This document shows, piece by piece, positions 36,487 to 44,377 of a stretch of DNA of 64,000 bases. The notes beneath the pieces were generated by a model. That model saw only the letters and a program-made list of their open reading frames with translations, made no database searches and was not told the DNA's origin. Origin of the DNA: an uncultured Phascolarctobacterium sp. (GTDB taxonomy: Bacteria > Bacillota > Negativicutes > Acidaminococcales > Acidaminococcaceae); the NCBI GenBank assembly GCA_949285135.1, contig CASDXO010000012.1, positions 54,204 through 118,203 of the forward strand. Direction: 5' to 3'. Position numbers and translations under genes: made by a program. How positions within the stretch are numbered: the first letter of the stretch is position 1; the number at the start of each line of letters is the position of its first letter.

Positions 36487-37204
36487 GCGCAATCAGGTGG
36501 AAGCGTTCAACGCAACAGAAGGAGACTTGAAAGGCTATAACTGTAAAATCTGTAAAAATCGCGGCTGCATTGCCATTCTGGTTGATGGAGTTATGGCCAT
36601 GAAACAATGTAAATGCGTAAAAGTACGCAAAAGTATCCGCTTGATGAAAGAGACCGGCATTAATCCTGACTACAAATTGGCGAACTTCAAAGCTGCTGCA
36701 GATTGGCAGCGGAATTTATTAGAAGCTGCAAAGCGTTTCCTGCAATCCCCGAATTGTTGGTTCTATGCTGGCGGGCAGGTCGGCAGCGGGAAAACTCACA
36801 TCTGTACCGGTATAGTGAGAGAGCTTCTTCAGCAAGGTTATCCTGCCAGGTACATGTTATGGCGTGATGCTTCGGTAAAGATTAAGGCTGTTGTCAATAA
36901 GCCTGAGGAATATGCAGCTCTTGTTGAGCCGTTAAAAACGATTAATATCCTGTACATTGATGATTTTTTTAAAAGCAATGCGGAACCGACGTCGGCAGAT
37001 TTTAATCTGGCCTTTGAAATTTTAAATGCCAGGTATAACAGAAAGCTGGTAACGATCATCAGTTCTGAATATTATCTGGACGAGGTTATACAGCTTAATC
37101 CGTCTATAGGTTCCCGTATTTACGAAAGAAGCATTGGTTTTCAGCTGAATATTACAAGAAATTCAGACCGAAACTACCGGCTTCAAAAAATTACCAGGTT
37201 ATGA
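36422..37204 (+). CDS. DnaC-like helicase loader
   Basis: 260 residues. A Cys-rich N-terminal part (CKICKNRGCIA to KQCKC) precedes an AAA+ ATPase with Walker A AGGQVGSGKTHICTG and Walker B ILYIDDFFKS, then VTIISSEYYLDE and IGSRIYERS. It loads the host replicative helicase at the phage origin. ATG 36422 was chosen; a GTG at 36413 is possible. It overlaps the initiator gene. Confidence 0.9.
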   Translation: MEKIKKLIPQRPASRKLVSISERNQVEAFNATEGDLKGYNCKICKNRGCIAILVDGVMAMKQCKCVKVRKSIRLMKETGINPDYKLANFKAAADWQRNLLEAAKRFLQSPNCWFYAGGQVGSGKTHICTGIVRELLQQGYPARYMLWRDASVKIKAVVNKPEEYAALVEPLKTINILYIDDFFKSNAEPTSADFNLAFEILNARYNRKLVTIISSEYYLDEVIQLNPSIGSRIYERSIGFQLNITRNSDRNYRLQKITRL

Positions 37205-37250
37205 CATGCGCCGCGGCAACAGCGTATGTCCGATTAAGGTTGACGAGTAA
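37201..37250 (+). repeat. Hairpin repeat, copy 2, with a 14-codon ORF
   Basis: GACATGCG (37203-37210) pairs with CGTATGTC (37223-37230), with one G-U pair in RNA. The copy starts at the helicase-loader stop. It encodes MRRGNSVCPIKVDE from ATG 37206 to TAA 37250, the same peptide as copy 1 with only three changes. The ribosome-binding site of the next gene follows directly. Confidence 0.7.
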
Positions 37251-37265
37251 ATGGAGGTAATAAAA

Positions 37266-37694
37266 ATGAGAACCCCTGAAGAAATTAAAAAATTCATGAA
37301 AAAATTTTCTAAAGAAGATTTTTTTGGAGTGATTAGACAAGATTGTATCAGCTGCCTGCCATATGAAGCTGCAGCTGAATATCTTAGAGATGAAGTAACA
37401 GCTGATGACTGGGATGCGCTTTACCTGAAGAATGACGGAGAAGTTATCAGCGAAATTATCAAATATCTGCCTTTTGCATATAACAAAGCCGAAAATGAAC
37501 GGGGCTTATCATCAATTCGCAGTTTACAGCATTTCTTGGCATGGTTTTATTGCTTAGGTAATGATGAGATGGTTAGTACAATTCATCACATGATGAATTC
37601 TGATTATGCGCCTTATGGGATGCCTGTTCTAAAACGTATAGAAAAATGGCTGCGAGATAATGGGCATCTGGAAGGAGAGCTGAAGAATGAATAA
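37266..37694 (+). CDS. Hypothetical protein of the replication module
   Basis: 142 residues from ATG 37266 behind GGAGG. Helical and acidic, no membrane segment. It overlaps ssb by 8 bases and is read with it. No family recognised. Confidence 0.6.
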   Translation: MRTPEEIKKFMKKFSKEDFFGVIRQDCISCLPYEAAAEYLRDEVTADDWDALYLKNDGEVISEIIKYLPFAYNKAENERGLSSIRSLQHFLAWFYCLGNDEMVSTIHHMMNSDYAPYGMPVLKRIEKWLRDNGHLEGELKNE

Positions 37695-38100
37695 GATTAT
37701 ACTTTTGGGCCGGTTAGTACGTGATCCAGAGGTGCGCTACACACAGACCGGGAAAGTGGTTACCCAGATTACCGTTGCGGTGGACAGACCTTTTGCCAAC
37801 CAGGAAGGGCAAAGGGAAGCCGATTTTATTCCGGTTATTTTTTGGGGTAAGCAGGCTGAGGCTGTAGGTAATAACTTCAAAAAAGGACAGCGTATTTTGC
37901 TTGAAGGGCGTCTGCAGATTCGCAGCTATGAAGCCAAAGACGGCTCTAAACGCTGGGTAACAGAAGTTATTGCCAATAGCTTCGAATTTATTGAACGGAA
38001 AGAAGCTTCTGCGACTGATGGAGCTGCTGGCCACAGTGCTATGGAAAGTTTTGGCCAAGAAATTCCTGGAGTTCCATTCGATGAACAAATTCCGTTTTGA
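37687..38100 (+). CDS. ssb: Single-stranded DNA-binding protein
   Basis: 137 residues with the OB fold: MNKIILLGRLVRDPEVRYTQ, then VAVDRPF, VIFWGKQAEAVGNNFKKG and LLEGRLQIRSY. It ends in an acidic tip (FDEQIPF) like the DxIPF tail that recruits repair proteins. Phage version, coupled to the gene before. Confidence 0.95.
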   Translation: MNKIILLGRLVRDPEVRYTQTGKVVTQITVAVDRPFANQEGQREADFIPVIFWGKQAEAVGNNFKKGQRILLEGRLQIRSYEAKDGSKRWVTEVIANSFEFIERKEASATDGAAGHSAMESFGQEIPGVPFDEQIPF

Positions 38101-38118
38101 TGTTTGAAAGGAGATAAC

Positions 38119-38568
38119 ATGGCCATTAAAAATTATACGGCTCAAAAATCAGTAGTAATCGTGGCAGCCGAAATCGAACAGAACCTGATTGATAATGGGG
38201 CAGTTGAAATTCGCAAAGATATTACTGATGGGAAAATTACTGCTTTAAAATTTATTATTCCTACACGCATGGGAATGATACCTATTCAATTACCGGTCAA
38301 TGTGCAAGGTGTACTGAAAGTTCTGGAAAACGATAAAAAAACTAACCGTCGTGTCAAGGTGACATTCGATCAGGCAGAAAAAACCGCTTGGGCAAACTTA
38401 CGTGACTGGGTAGATTCTCAGATTGCTTTGATCCGTATTGGCATGGTCGATATGGAGCAAGTGTTTCTGCCATATGTGGTAGGACCAGATGGACGGACTT
38501 TATACGAAGTAGCTGCCAGCAGAGGATTTTTTTTAGAATCATCGGACAAGGAGAAATATAATGGCTGA
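38119..38568 (+). CDS. Hypothetical phage protein
   Basis: 149 residues from ATG 38119 behind AAAGGAGAT. Alpha/beta pattern with KFIIPTRMGMIPIQLPVNV and WANLRDWVDSQIALI. Conserved-looking and globular, but I cannot name a family. It overlaps the next gene by 8 bases. Confidence 0.6.
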   Translation: MAIKNYTAQKSVVIVAAEIEQNLIDNGAVEIRKDITDGKITALKFIIPTRMGMIPIQLPVNVQGVLKVLENDKKTNRRVKVTFDQAEKTAWANLRDWVDSQIALIRIGMVDMEQVFLPYVVGPDGRTLYEVAASRGFFLESSDKEKYNG

Positions 38569-38803
38569 AAAATTTGATTGGGTTACTCACAGATATAATC
38601 CGTATAAATTGCCGAAAGGTGCTGCGCTGGAAAGAGATGACATGGACGATGTTATCTCTTGTGCCGATTGCGGTGTGTCGGTTAGATACGGAGAAAGCTA
38701 TGCAAGTATGGCAATACACAATAAGTATGGCTTGGGATACTGTGTTTGCGGTAAATGCCATGAAAAAGAAATGTCGGAGAAATTTAGTCTTAAAAAGTCT
38801 TAG
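38561..38803 (+). CDS. Small Cys-rich protein
   Basis: 80 residues with CADCG (34-38) and CVCGKCH near 62-68, a probable single zinc site. No family recognised. It opens a run of small, often metal-binding proteins. Confidence 0.6.
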   Translation: MAEKFDWVTHRYNPYKLPKGAALERDDMDDVISCADCGVSVRYGESYASMAIHNKYGLGYCVCGKCHEKEMSEKFSLKKS

Positions 38804-38839
38804 CGAAGTCTAAGGTTAGTCTTAGAAAGAGGCGTGGAA

Positions 38840-38914
38840 ATGAGAAAATTCAAAGTGGTCGTTGAAACTGGCTATTCAACGTGTGAATTATTTGATTATA
38901 TTGAAGTGGAGTAA
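38840..38914 (+). CDS. 24-residue ORF, possibly a truncated small phage protein
   Basis: ATG 38840 to TAA 38914 behind GAAAGAGG. The sequence (RKFKVVVETGYSTCE, FDYIEVE) resembles the first strand pair of small DUF7167-like phage proteins, which are three times longer. It may be a remnant or a real micro-protein. Confidence 0.35.
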   Translation: MRKFKVVVETGYSTCELFDYIEVE

Positions 38915-38938
38915 ACAATGCTAACAAGAGGTAATGTA

Positions 38939-39142
38939 ATGAAATTAAAACGGTGTCCATTTTGCGGGAATTGTGGAGAAATAATACGTGATAAAGTGGA
39001 TGACTTTCCTTTTGTGCCGCGTTGCGAAAATCCTGAATGTATTGGACATTATATATTTTTTTTAGGCTTTAGAACGGTAGAAGAAGCCGCTAATACTTGG
39101 AATAGGAGGTATGCAGAATGCTCAAATATCAAGCCCAAATAA
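38939..39142 (+). CDS. Lar-like restriction alleviation protein
   Basis: 67 residues from ATG 38939 behind AGAGGT. LKRCPFCGNCGEI, then CENPECIGHY, and the end TVEEAANTWNRRY are the Lar-family pattern (zinc ribbon plus AxxxWNRR). Lar proteins reduce type I restriction or raise modification; here a role in evading host restriction is plausible. Confidence 0.75.
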   Translation: MKLKRCPFCGNCGEIIRDKVDDFPFVPRCENPECIGHYIFFLGFRTVEEAANTWNRRYAECSNIKPK

Positions 39143-39327
39143 AATGTGACCATTGCGGAGCAATTTTTACAAAAGTTGCAAATACAAAAGATGAGTTGTT
39201 AAATATAAAAAAACTTCAATCATTTGCTAAGGAGAAAGGTTGGGCTATTAAAGAAAAGGGAACAACACAGAATGTTGGCCGGCACCTCTGCCCGGCATGT
39301 AATTGGCGCTGGGGAGATGATGAGTGA
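39118..39327 (+). CDS. Small zinc-ribbon protein
   Basis: 69 residues with CDHCG (10-14) and CPACNWRWGD near the end, a two-pair zinc ribbon. It overlaps the Lar-like gene by 25 bases. Function unknown. Confidence 0.6.
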   Translation: MLKYQAQIKCDHCGAIFTKVANTKDELLNIKKLQSFAKEKGWAIKEKGTTQNVGRHLCPACNWRWGDDE

Positions 39328-39422
39328 TGAAATACTGCATTGGCGATATACTTCCTCCTGATGTTGTTATTGGGCTGTGGCTTTTATGGTTAGATGTAGC
39401 CGAACCGGAGGATATGTTATGA
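39327..39422 (+). CDS. 31-residue ORF
   Basis: ATG 39327 overlaps the previous stop (TGATGA overlap) and the stop overlaps the next start (ATGTTATGA). One hydrophobic stretch (VVIGLWLLWLDV). Coupling on both sides supports translation; function unknown. Confidence 0.4.
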   Translation: MKYCIGDILPPDVVIGLWLLWLDVAEPEDML

Positions 39423-39616
39423 AATGTTGTTGTGACTGCCAAAATAGACATAAGCTCTGTCATTTATTTTGTATGACTTATCAAAAAGAACGGTTCGTAA
39501 ATATTATAATGGCTAAGCTTAGTAAGAGAGGCCGTGAGGCTGAATATCTCGAACGTGATCGGGTATTAGCTAATCGTGATAAATGGCAAGCAAGAATTCG
39601 AAGGGGGCGAAGATAA
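39419..39616 (+). CDS. Small Cys/Arg-rich protein
   Basis: 65 residues from ATG 39419 behind CCGGAGGA. Five Cys in the first 20 residues (MKCCCDCQNRHKLCHLFC) then a very basic tail (RIRRGRR). It could bind metal and nucleic acid. It overlaps the next start by one base. Confidence 0.5.
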   Translation: MKCCCDCQNRHKLCHLFCMTYQKERFVNIIMAKLSKRGREAEYLERDRVLANRDKWQARIRRGRR

Positions 39617-39963
39617 TGGGCATGAGCCGTAAGTTTAATAGGCAAAAATCTATGATGCCAAAAATAAATAAGCCACCGCAGGCACATGGAATTTGGCTTT
39701 CACAAAAAGAATACGAAAAGCTGAAACAAGGTATAACTAATGATGTTAGCCGGGATGCTATAGCTAAGGTTTTAAGTATTTCATCCTGCCTGTTGCTTTT
39801 TCATTTTGGAGAGCTGCGTAAAAAAGACACCAGGCTGCAGAAATATCATGATATGTTCAAGGAGCTGTTAGAAATTGCGGATAAGCCAACAAAAGAGATG
39901 CTTGAAGCAGAGCAGAAGTTATACGAAGTAACAGGAACTAAAATTCTACGGGAGGGAAAATAA
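39616..39963 (+). CDS. Hypothetical phage protein
   Basis: 115 residues from ATG 39616 behind AAGGGGGCG. Basic N-terminus, then helices; ISSCLLLFHFGELR may be buried core. Coupled to the nuclease gene by one base (39963). No family recognised. Confidence 0.55.
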   Translation: MGMSRKFNRQKSMMPKINKPPQAHGIWLSQKEYEKLKQGITNDVSRDAIAKVLSISSCLLLFHFGELRKKDTRLQKYHDMFKELLEIADKPTKEMLEAEQKLYEVTGTKILREGK

Positions 39964-40274
39964 TGCCAAGACAAAGACCTGGACAAAATCCGGAAACAAT
40001 AATTCAAAACCAAGTCAGAGAGCTGCTGCGCATGGACGGGTGGTACGTCATCAGGCACCAACAAGGATTAGGCAGTCATCCGGGATTATCTGATCTGACG
40101 GCCATAAAGGATGGAAAGACCATTTACGTTGAAATCAAAACTCCCAATGGTTACCAGTCTGACCGGCAGAAGCAGTTCCAACACGATATCGAAACACATG
40201 GTGGAATATATATAGTCTGCCGGCGTGTAGAGGATATTCAACCTTACCTTACGCGGACAATGAATTTATTTTAA
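39963..40274 (+). CDS. VRR-NUC domain nuclease
   Basis: 103-residue stand-alone VRR-NUC protein of the PD-(D/E)xK group. GLGSHPGLSDLTAIKDGKTIYVEIKTPNG carries the Asp and the E-x-K triad, then QKQFQHDIETHGGIYIVC. These phage nucleases are thought to cut branched DNA before packaging. It sits just before the late regulator. Confidence 0.88.
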   Translation: MPRQRPGQNPETIIQNQVRELLRMDGWYVIRHQQGLGSHPGLSDLTAIKDGKTIYVEIKTPNGYQSDRQKQFQHDIETHGGIYIVCRRVEDIQPYLTRTMNLF

Positions 40275-40295
40275 TAAGAAAGGGGGCGCTGCATA

Positions 40296-40676
40296 GTGCG
40301 GCGTGAGACAAGACAATATATCTGCGCTGAGCTTCTGAACTATCAGCGCTCCAAAAACGAAATTCAACGTATCTGCGGGCGGTTGGATGATTTGGCTCTG
40401 TGGCCGGCATATTCAAAAGATTATACACTTGAACAGCGCATGTATTTGCAGGATCGGTTATATATGCTGAAGAAAATTACTGATGCGATCAGCGTAGCGG
40501 TTAAAGAGCTTAACGAAGAGGAACGTGCCGTGCTGGAGCTTAAATTCTGGCATTCGCGGCCTCGCCCTACAGATAACGAAATAGCAGATCGGCTTGGGAT
40601 GAGCCGCAGAACATTATATCGGAATATAAACAGTATCTGCAGAAAGATTGGCATGCGGTTGGGTGTGGATATTTGA
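40296..40676 (+). CDS. Sigma-like late transcription activator (ArpU/RinA-like)
   Basis: 126 residues. The C-terminal half has a sigma-70 region 4-like HTH (LNEEERAVLELKFWHSRP, then DNEIADRLGMSRRTLYRNIN). Proteins of this kind end the early region of Firmicute phages and turn on late genes. GTG 40296 was chosen behind AAGGGGGCG. A terminator starts at its last base. Confidence 0.8.
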   Translation: MRRETRQYICAELLNYQRSKNEIQRICGRLDDLALWPAYSKDYTLEQRMYLQDRLYMLKKITDAISVAVKELNEEERAVLELKFWHSRPRPTDNEIADRLGMSRRTLYRNINSICRKIGMRLGVDI

Positions 40677-40703
40677 GCTGGGTTTATCCCAGCTTTTTTA
40701 TTT
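40676..40703 (+). terminator. Terminator of the early operon
   Basis: A 7-bp perfect stem AGCTGGG/CCCAGCT (40676-40682, 40688-40694) and T tract. It ends the early operon right at the late-activator stop. Confidence 0.88.
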
Positions 40704-40725
40704 TATATAAACTTGATAAAAGGTG

Positions 40726-40754
40726 TTGAAAATCAAGTTTGAATATGGTATACT
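40726..40754 (+). promoter_or_regulatory. Promoter of the accessory island
   Basis: TTGAAA (40726-40731), 17 bases, TGG-TATACT (extended -10, 40749-40754). A strong host-type promoter placed directly after the early terminator, so the next genes are transcribed independently. Confidence 0.7.
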
Positions 40755-40795
40755 ATAATCAAGATAAAGAGAAAACACAAAAAGGAGTGTTAGAT

Positions 40796-41095
40796 ATGAT
40801 TAGATTAGAAAAAAGCAACGACAGCCGTTGGTATCCAGAAGAATTTCAAACTAAAGAAGATTTTATCAAGTATACTATCAATGCAGCTTGTGAAAATGCT
40901 TCTGGTGGCGATGAAAGCGAACTGATGAGCCAGTGGGGGTTCTTGGAAATTGTTGACCAACAGAAATTTGACGAAGATGGCGAGGAAATTGAATTCAAAT
41001 CTCATTATGAAGGAGATTATGTTACCTGTAAAAACTACTGGGAAAAATGGCATGGTCATGTGCCTGGTGGCCACTGGGTAATCGTGGAGGAATAG
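40796..41095 (+). CDS. Small conserved phage protein, copy 2
   Basis: 99 residues from ATG 40796 behind AAAGGAG. It is a paralogue of the lysogeny-arm protein at 28280-28570. Shared positions run along the whole length: MI(K/R)L, F(N/Q)T(E/K)E(E/D)FIKYT, the M-x-x-WGF block followed by I-x-D, and a late C-x-(D/N)(F/Y)W. Copy 2 is more acidic, with a C-terminal GGHWVIVEE. It has its own promoter. Function unknown. Confidence 0.75.
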   Translation: MIRLEKSNDSRWYPEEFQTKEDFIKYTINAACENASGGDESELMSQWGFLEIVDQQKFDEDGEEIEFKSHYEGDYVTCKNYWEKWHGHVPGGHWVIVEE

Positions 41096-41097
41096 TT

Positions 41098-41256
41098 ATG
41101 AGTGAGACTAAAACTAAAGTAAATACATGGGGTGGCAGGAGAGCCGGTGCTGGACGTCCTGCCAGCGGAAAAAAGAAATACAGCTTTTATGTAACAGAAG
41201 AAGAATACAATATTTTGAGAAAAAAGCTTGAGGAAATCAGAAATGCGGTTAAGTGA
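41098..41256 (+). CDS. Small GGRRAGAGRP protein, copy 1
   Basis: 52 residues. The glycine/arginine motif GGRRAGAGRP (about 10-19) is followed by a basic stretch and a short strand-helix segment (YSFYVTEEEYNILRKKLEEIR) like a ribbon-helix-helix unit. The product of 44166-44339 has the same layout. Probably binds DNA or RNA. It starts 2 bases after copy 2 of the small conserved protein. Confidence 0.6.
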   Translation: MSETKTKVNTWGGRRAGAGRPASGKKKYSFYVTEEEYNILRKKLEEIRNAVK

Positions 41257-41560
41257 ATTTTTAAGTAATTATCAGGAATTTAAGAAGGAAATATATGAAG
41301 ATCTACAAGATGGAATATTAACTCCTGACGATAAAATACAAATACTATCAGACGAGCAGGGAATAATACTGGACTGGTATTATTCTGATGAAATACAAGC
41401 TGCTGATTTGAAGCAAAGTGATTCTGGTATCCCATTTCATGAACAAAAAGAACTTTGGCACCAATACAAAAATGTCAAGCCAAATCTTCAAACAATCCCT
41501 GTTCGTAAATTTTTAGAAGTTATTTCGAAAAATATTGAATATTATTCGAAAAGGTCATGA
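41243..41560 (+). CDS. Hypothetical protein of the accessory island
   Basis: 105 residues from ATG 41243, overlapping the gene before by 14 bases. Acidic and helical (FLSNYQEFKKEIYEDLQDG). No family recognised. It ends the first transcription unit of the island. Confidence 0.55.
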   Translation: MRLSEFLSNYQEFKKEIYEDLQDGILTPDDKIQILSDEQGIILDWYYSDEIQAADLKQSDSGIPFHEQKELWHQYKNVKPNLQTIPVRKFLEVISKNIEYYSKRS

Positions 41561-41586
41561 TAGAAAAATATTGTAATATAATTAAA

Positions 41587-41630
41587 AGCTTATGAAATTG
41601 TAATTGATTTCATAAGCTGTTTTTATTTTA
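41587..41630 (+). terminator. Terminator inside the accessory island
   Basis: A 12-bp perfect stem (41587-41598 with 41607-41618), then GTTTTTATTTT. Confidence 0.9.
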
Positions 41631-41657
41631 TGCTGTAGGAAAGGAGATGATCTGAAT

Positions 41658-43010
41658 ATGAGTGAAGTAAAAATCATGTGTACCTATACAAAATTAGTAC
41701 CGGTACAGCAGCTCGTTGAACATCCGAAAAATCCCAACAAGCATCCGGAAAAGCAAATTGAGATGCTGGGGAAAATCATGCTGGCCCAGGGTTTCAGACG
41801 GCCGATTGTTGTCAGTACCAGGAGCGGCTTTGTTATTGTTGGTCATGGTAGATTAGCTGCAGCAAAGTACATTGGGATGGAAGTCGTTCCGGTAGATTAT
41901 CAGGATTATGAAAATGAAGCTGCAGAATATGCCGATATGGTGGCAGATAACAAGATTGCTGAACTATCTGAATTCGACAATGGAATTTTTAAAGACTTGT
42001 TGAACGAATTTGATGCAGATTTTGATTTTGATCTGTTGGGGTGCAGGGAAACAGAACTTAATTCCTTGCTGGCAGAAAATGCCAGGGATGGCGTTCATGA
42101 AGATAATATCGAAATAGAGACCGCATATGAAACTGCAAAGAAAAATCCGAGAATTAAACCGGGGCAGCTGGCTGTTTTGGGCAATCATCTTCTGCTCTGT
42201 GGTAACGCATGCGACTCCGCTGCCGTTGAACGCCTTATGGACGGGAAGCTGGCAGCTATGGTGTTCACTGATCCACCGTACAATGTGGCATACAAAGGTG
42301 GAACCAAGGATAAGATGACCATACAGAACGATAACCTGCCGGCAGAAGAATTCTATCAGCTGCTGCATGATTCTATGGCCAATATGCTTGCAGCTTCCGC
42401 CCCAGGTGCTGCAATTTATGTATGCCATGCTGACAGTGCCGGTAACGATTTTAGGCGTGCAATGGCTGCTGCAGGTTGGTCTTTGCGCCAATGCCTTATT
42501 TGGGTAAAGAATTCTTTCGTTATGGGGCGTCAGGACTATCAATGGCAGCATGAGCCTATTTTATACGGCTGGAAGCCAGGTGCTGGCCATAAGTTCTACG
42601 GCGGCCGCAAGCAGAGTTCTGTGATAGAAAATCCTCCAATTATAGCTGAGGATATTGATGGCGGTTATCTGCTTCATATTCTTACAGCTGAAGGTGAAGT
42701 TTTGGTTAAAGTTCCAGACTACGAAATGCAGGAAGCTTCTGAAACTACAATATGGCATTGTGATAAGCCGCAGCGGAACGGCGGGCATCCCACCATGAAG
42801 CCGATTAGCCTGTGCGCTCGTGCAATCATAAACAGCAGTAAAAAAGGTGATATTGTATTAGACCTTTTTGGCGGCAGCGGCAGCACCTTAATTGCCGCAG
42901 AACAGACAGGAAGATGCTGCCGGATGATGGAGCTTGATCCAATTTATGCTACGGTTATTATCAATAGGTTTGAGAACGAAAGCGGCGTCAAAGCCGTAAT
43001 GATAGATTGA
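41658..43010 (+). CDS. ParB-N/adenine- or N4-cytosine DNA methyltransferase fusion
   Basis: 450 residues. Residues 1-95 form a ParB/Srx-like domain (LVEHPKNPNKHPEKQIEML, VIVGHGRLAAAKYIGM). The rest is an amino-methyltransferase with FTDPPYNVAYKGG (catalytic DPPY, about 207-219) and the AdoMet motif VLDLFGGSGSTLIAAE near the C-terminus, so it is circularly arranged (beta class). Phages use such enzymes to hide from restriction. No matching nuclease is adjacent. ATG 41658 follows AAGGAGATGATC. Base preference cannot be read. Confidence 0.88.
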   Translation: MSEVKIMCTYTKLVPVQQLVEHPKNPNKHPEKQIEMLGKIMLAQGFRRPIVVSTRSGFVIVGHGRLAAAKYIGMEVVPVDYQDYENEAAEYADMVADNKIAELSEFDNGIFKDLLNEFDADFDFDLLGCRETELNSLLAENARDGVHEDNIEIETAYETAKKNPRIKPGQLAVLGNHLLLCGNACDSAAVERLMDGKLAAMVFTDPPYNVAYKGGTKDKMTIQNDNLPAEEFYQLLHDSMANMLAASAPGAAIYVCHADSAGNDFRRAMAAAGWSLRQCLIWVKNSFVMGRQDYQWQHEPILYGWKPGAGHKFYGGRKQSSVIENPPIIAEDIDGGYLLHILTAEGEVLVKVPDYEMQEASETTIWHCDKPQRNGGHPTMKPISLCARAIINSSKKGDIVLDLFGGSGSTLIAAEQTGRCCRMMELDPIYATVIINRFENESGVKAVMID

Positions 43011-43017
43011 TTTTACA

Positions 43018-43051
43018 AACAGCGTACTATTATTGGTACGCTGTTTTATTT
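43018..43051 (+). terminator. Terminator after the methyltransferase
   Basis: A 10-bp perfect stem AACAGCGTAC/GTACGCTGTT (43018-43027, 43036-43045), then Ts. The following 43052-43115 is almost pure A+T with no gene. Confidence 0.88.
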
Positions 43052-43115
43052 ATTTTATAGAAATATAAAAATAAATAAAAAGATTAAAAATATAAATAAA
43101 AAGCATTGAAATAAC

Positions 43116-43144
43116 TTGCATAATTCAAACACAAGAGTTAATAT
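43116..43144 (+). promoter_or_regulatory. Promoter of the amidoligase gene
   Basis: TTGCAT (43116-43121), 17 bases, TAATAT (43139-43144), inside AGTTAATATAC and followed by ACAACCT. The same arrangement recurs at 44319-44347. Confidence 0.65.
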
Positions 43145-43181
43145 ACACACAACCTCAAGGATACGAAAGGATGTATGTATT

Positions 43182-44099
43182 ATGTTAGATTTAAGAAATC
43201 AAAACTTTGGGATGGAAATCGAAATGACTGGTATAACAAGAGCTGAAGCTGCTTCTGTTATAGCTAAATATTTCGTTAGCAGTTATAAAAATGTAGGCGG
43301 CATTTATGATGTTTATGAAGTTGTCGACAACAAAGGTCGTAAATGGAAATCTATGAAAGATGGAAGTATTGAAACTTCTACAAAGATTAACGGTCGTATA
43401 GTAAGCGCTACCGGTCTTTATGCCACGGAAATTGTAACTCCGATTTTGCAATATGATGATATCGAAGATTTGCAGCAAATTATCCGCGATTTAAGAAAAG
43501 CGGGAGCTTTTGTAAATTCAAGCTGTGGTATTCATATACATGTTGGTGCGGAGAATCATACTCCGAACACCTTGAGCAATCTTGTAAAGATTATGGCCAG
43601 CAAAGAGGAATTAATTTATAAATCTTTAAACATACTGCCAGCGAGAATTGAGAGATATACTAAAAAGATAGAAAAAAGATTTTTAACTGCTGTTATCCAA
43701 AAGAAACCTAATTCCATGTCAGAGTTCTTTGACGAATGGTACGAAAATAATGGAGGCAACAGCAATAGAAGCTATCACTATAACTGCAGCCGTTACCATG
43801 GATTAAACCTGCACGCTACCAATACCAAGGGAACTGTTGAGTTCAGGCTGTTTAATAGCACCTTGCATGCCGGTAAAATCAAAGCGTATATTCAGTTCTG
43901 CTTAGCTCTAAATGCTATGGCCATTAATCAAAAGGCTGCTTCTTATAGACCGGCAGCTTTAGATAATCCTAAATATACTTTCAGATGTTTCTTGCTCCGA
44001 CTGGGCTTGATCGGCGATGAGTTCAAAACTTGCAGACTTCATATGCTTGATAATTTGGATGGCAATTCAGCTTGGAGACAAGCTGACCATGCAGCATAA
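43182..44099 (+). CDS. Amidoligase-family protein (Amidoligase_2)
   Basis: 305 residues. FGMEIEMTGI at the start (metal/ATP-site Glu pair), KSMKDGSIE, TEIVTPILQYDDIEDL, then SSCGIHIHVG near 125-134 and LNLHATNTKGTVEFRLFNST match the putative COOH-NH2 ligases related to glutamine synthetase. The family is predicted to form amide or peptide bonds on small peptides, proteins or cell-wall parts; no substrate is known. ATG 43182 was chosen (11 bases after AAAGG). It has its own promoter and lies among very small proteins. Confidence 0.82.
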   Translation: MLDLRNQNFGMEIEMTGITRAEAASVIAKYFVSSYKNVGGIYDVYEVVDNKGRKWKSMKDGSIETSTKINGRIVSATGLYATEIVTPILQYDDIEDLQQIIRDLRKAGAFVNSSCGIHIHVGAENHTPNTLSNLVKIMASKEELIYKSLNILPARIERYTKKIEKRFLTAVIQKKPNSMSEFFDEWYENNGGNSNRSYHYNCSRYHGLNLHATNTKGTVEFRLFNSTLHAGKIKAYIQFCLALNAMAINQKAASYRPAALDNPKYTFRCFLLRLGLIGDEFKTCRLHMLDNLDGNSAWRQADHAA

Positions 44100-44165
44100 A
44101 TAATAATGGCCACTGCCTTGCGGTGGTGGCCTACAATTGGTTTATATTGGTGGAGGTGTATTTGT

Positions 44166-44339
44166 ATGGCTGAGGAAAAAAGAAGCCACAGAGGCGGAAA
44201 ACGGGCCGGAGCGGGCCGAAAGAAAACTACTCCTGCAGGCGCTAAGGTTAGATATTTAAGGCTGACTGATGCTGAATTTACGGTCGTAAAAGAATTGATA
44301 AATACCTTGCGAAAAGACTTGCAAATACCTGTAACCTAA
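44166..44339 (+). CDS. Small GGKRAGAGRK protein, copy 2
   Basis: 57 residues: acidic-basic start, GGKRAGAGRKK (about 10-20), then VRYLRLTDAEFTVVKELINTLR, like a ribbon-helix-helix unit. It is a paralogue in layout of 41098-41256. ATG 44166 follows GGAGG. The next promoter overlaps its 3' end. Confidence 0.6.
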   Translation: MAEEKRSHRGGKRAGAGRKKTTPAGAKVRYLRLTDAEFTVVKELINTLRKDLQIPVT

Positions 44340-44347
44340 GTTAATAT
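44319..44347 (+). promoter_or_regulatory. Second island promoter, near-copy of the amidoligase promoter
   Basis: TTGCAA (44319-44324), 17 bases, TAATAT (44342-44347), inside AGTTAATATAC and followed by CAACAACCT. Boxes, spacing and flanks match those at 43116-43144. Confidence 0.65.
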
Positions 44348-44377
44348 ACCAACAACCTAAACGAAGGAGATGTTGAA

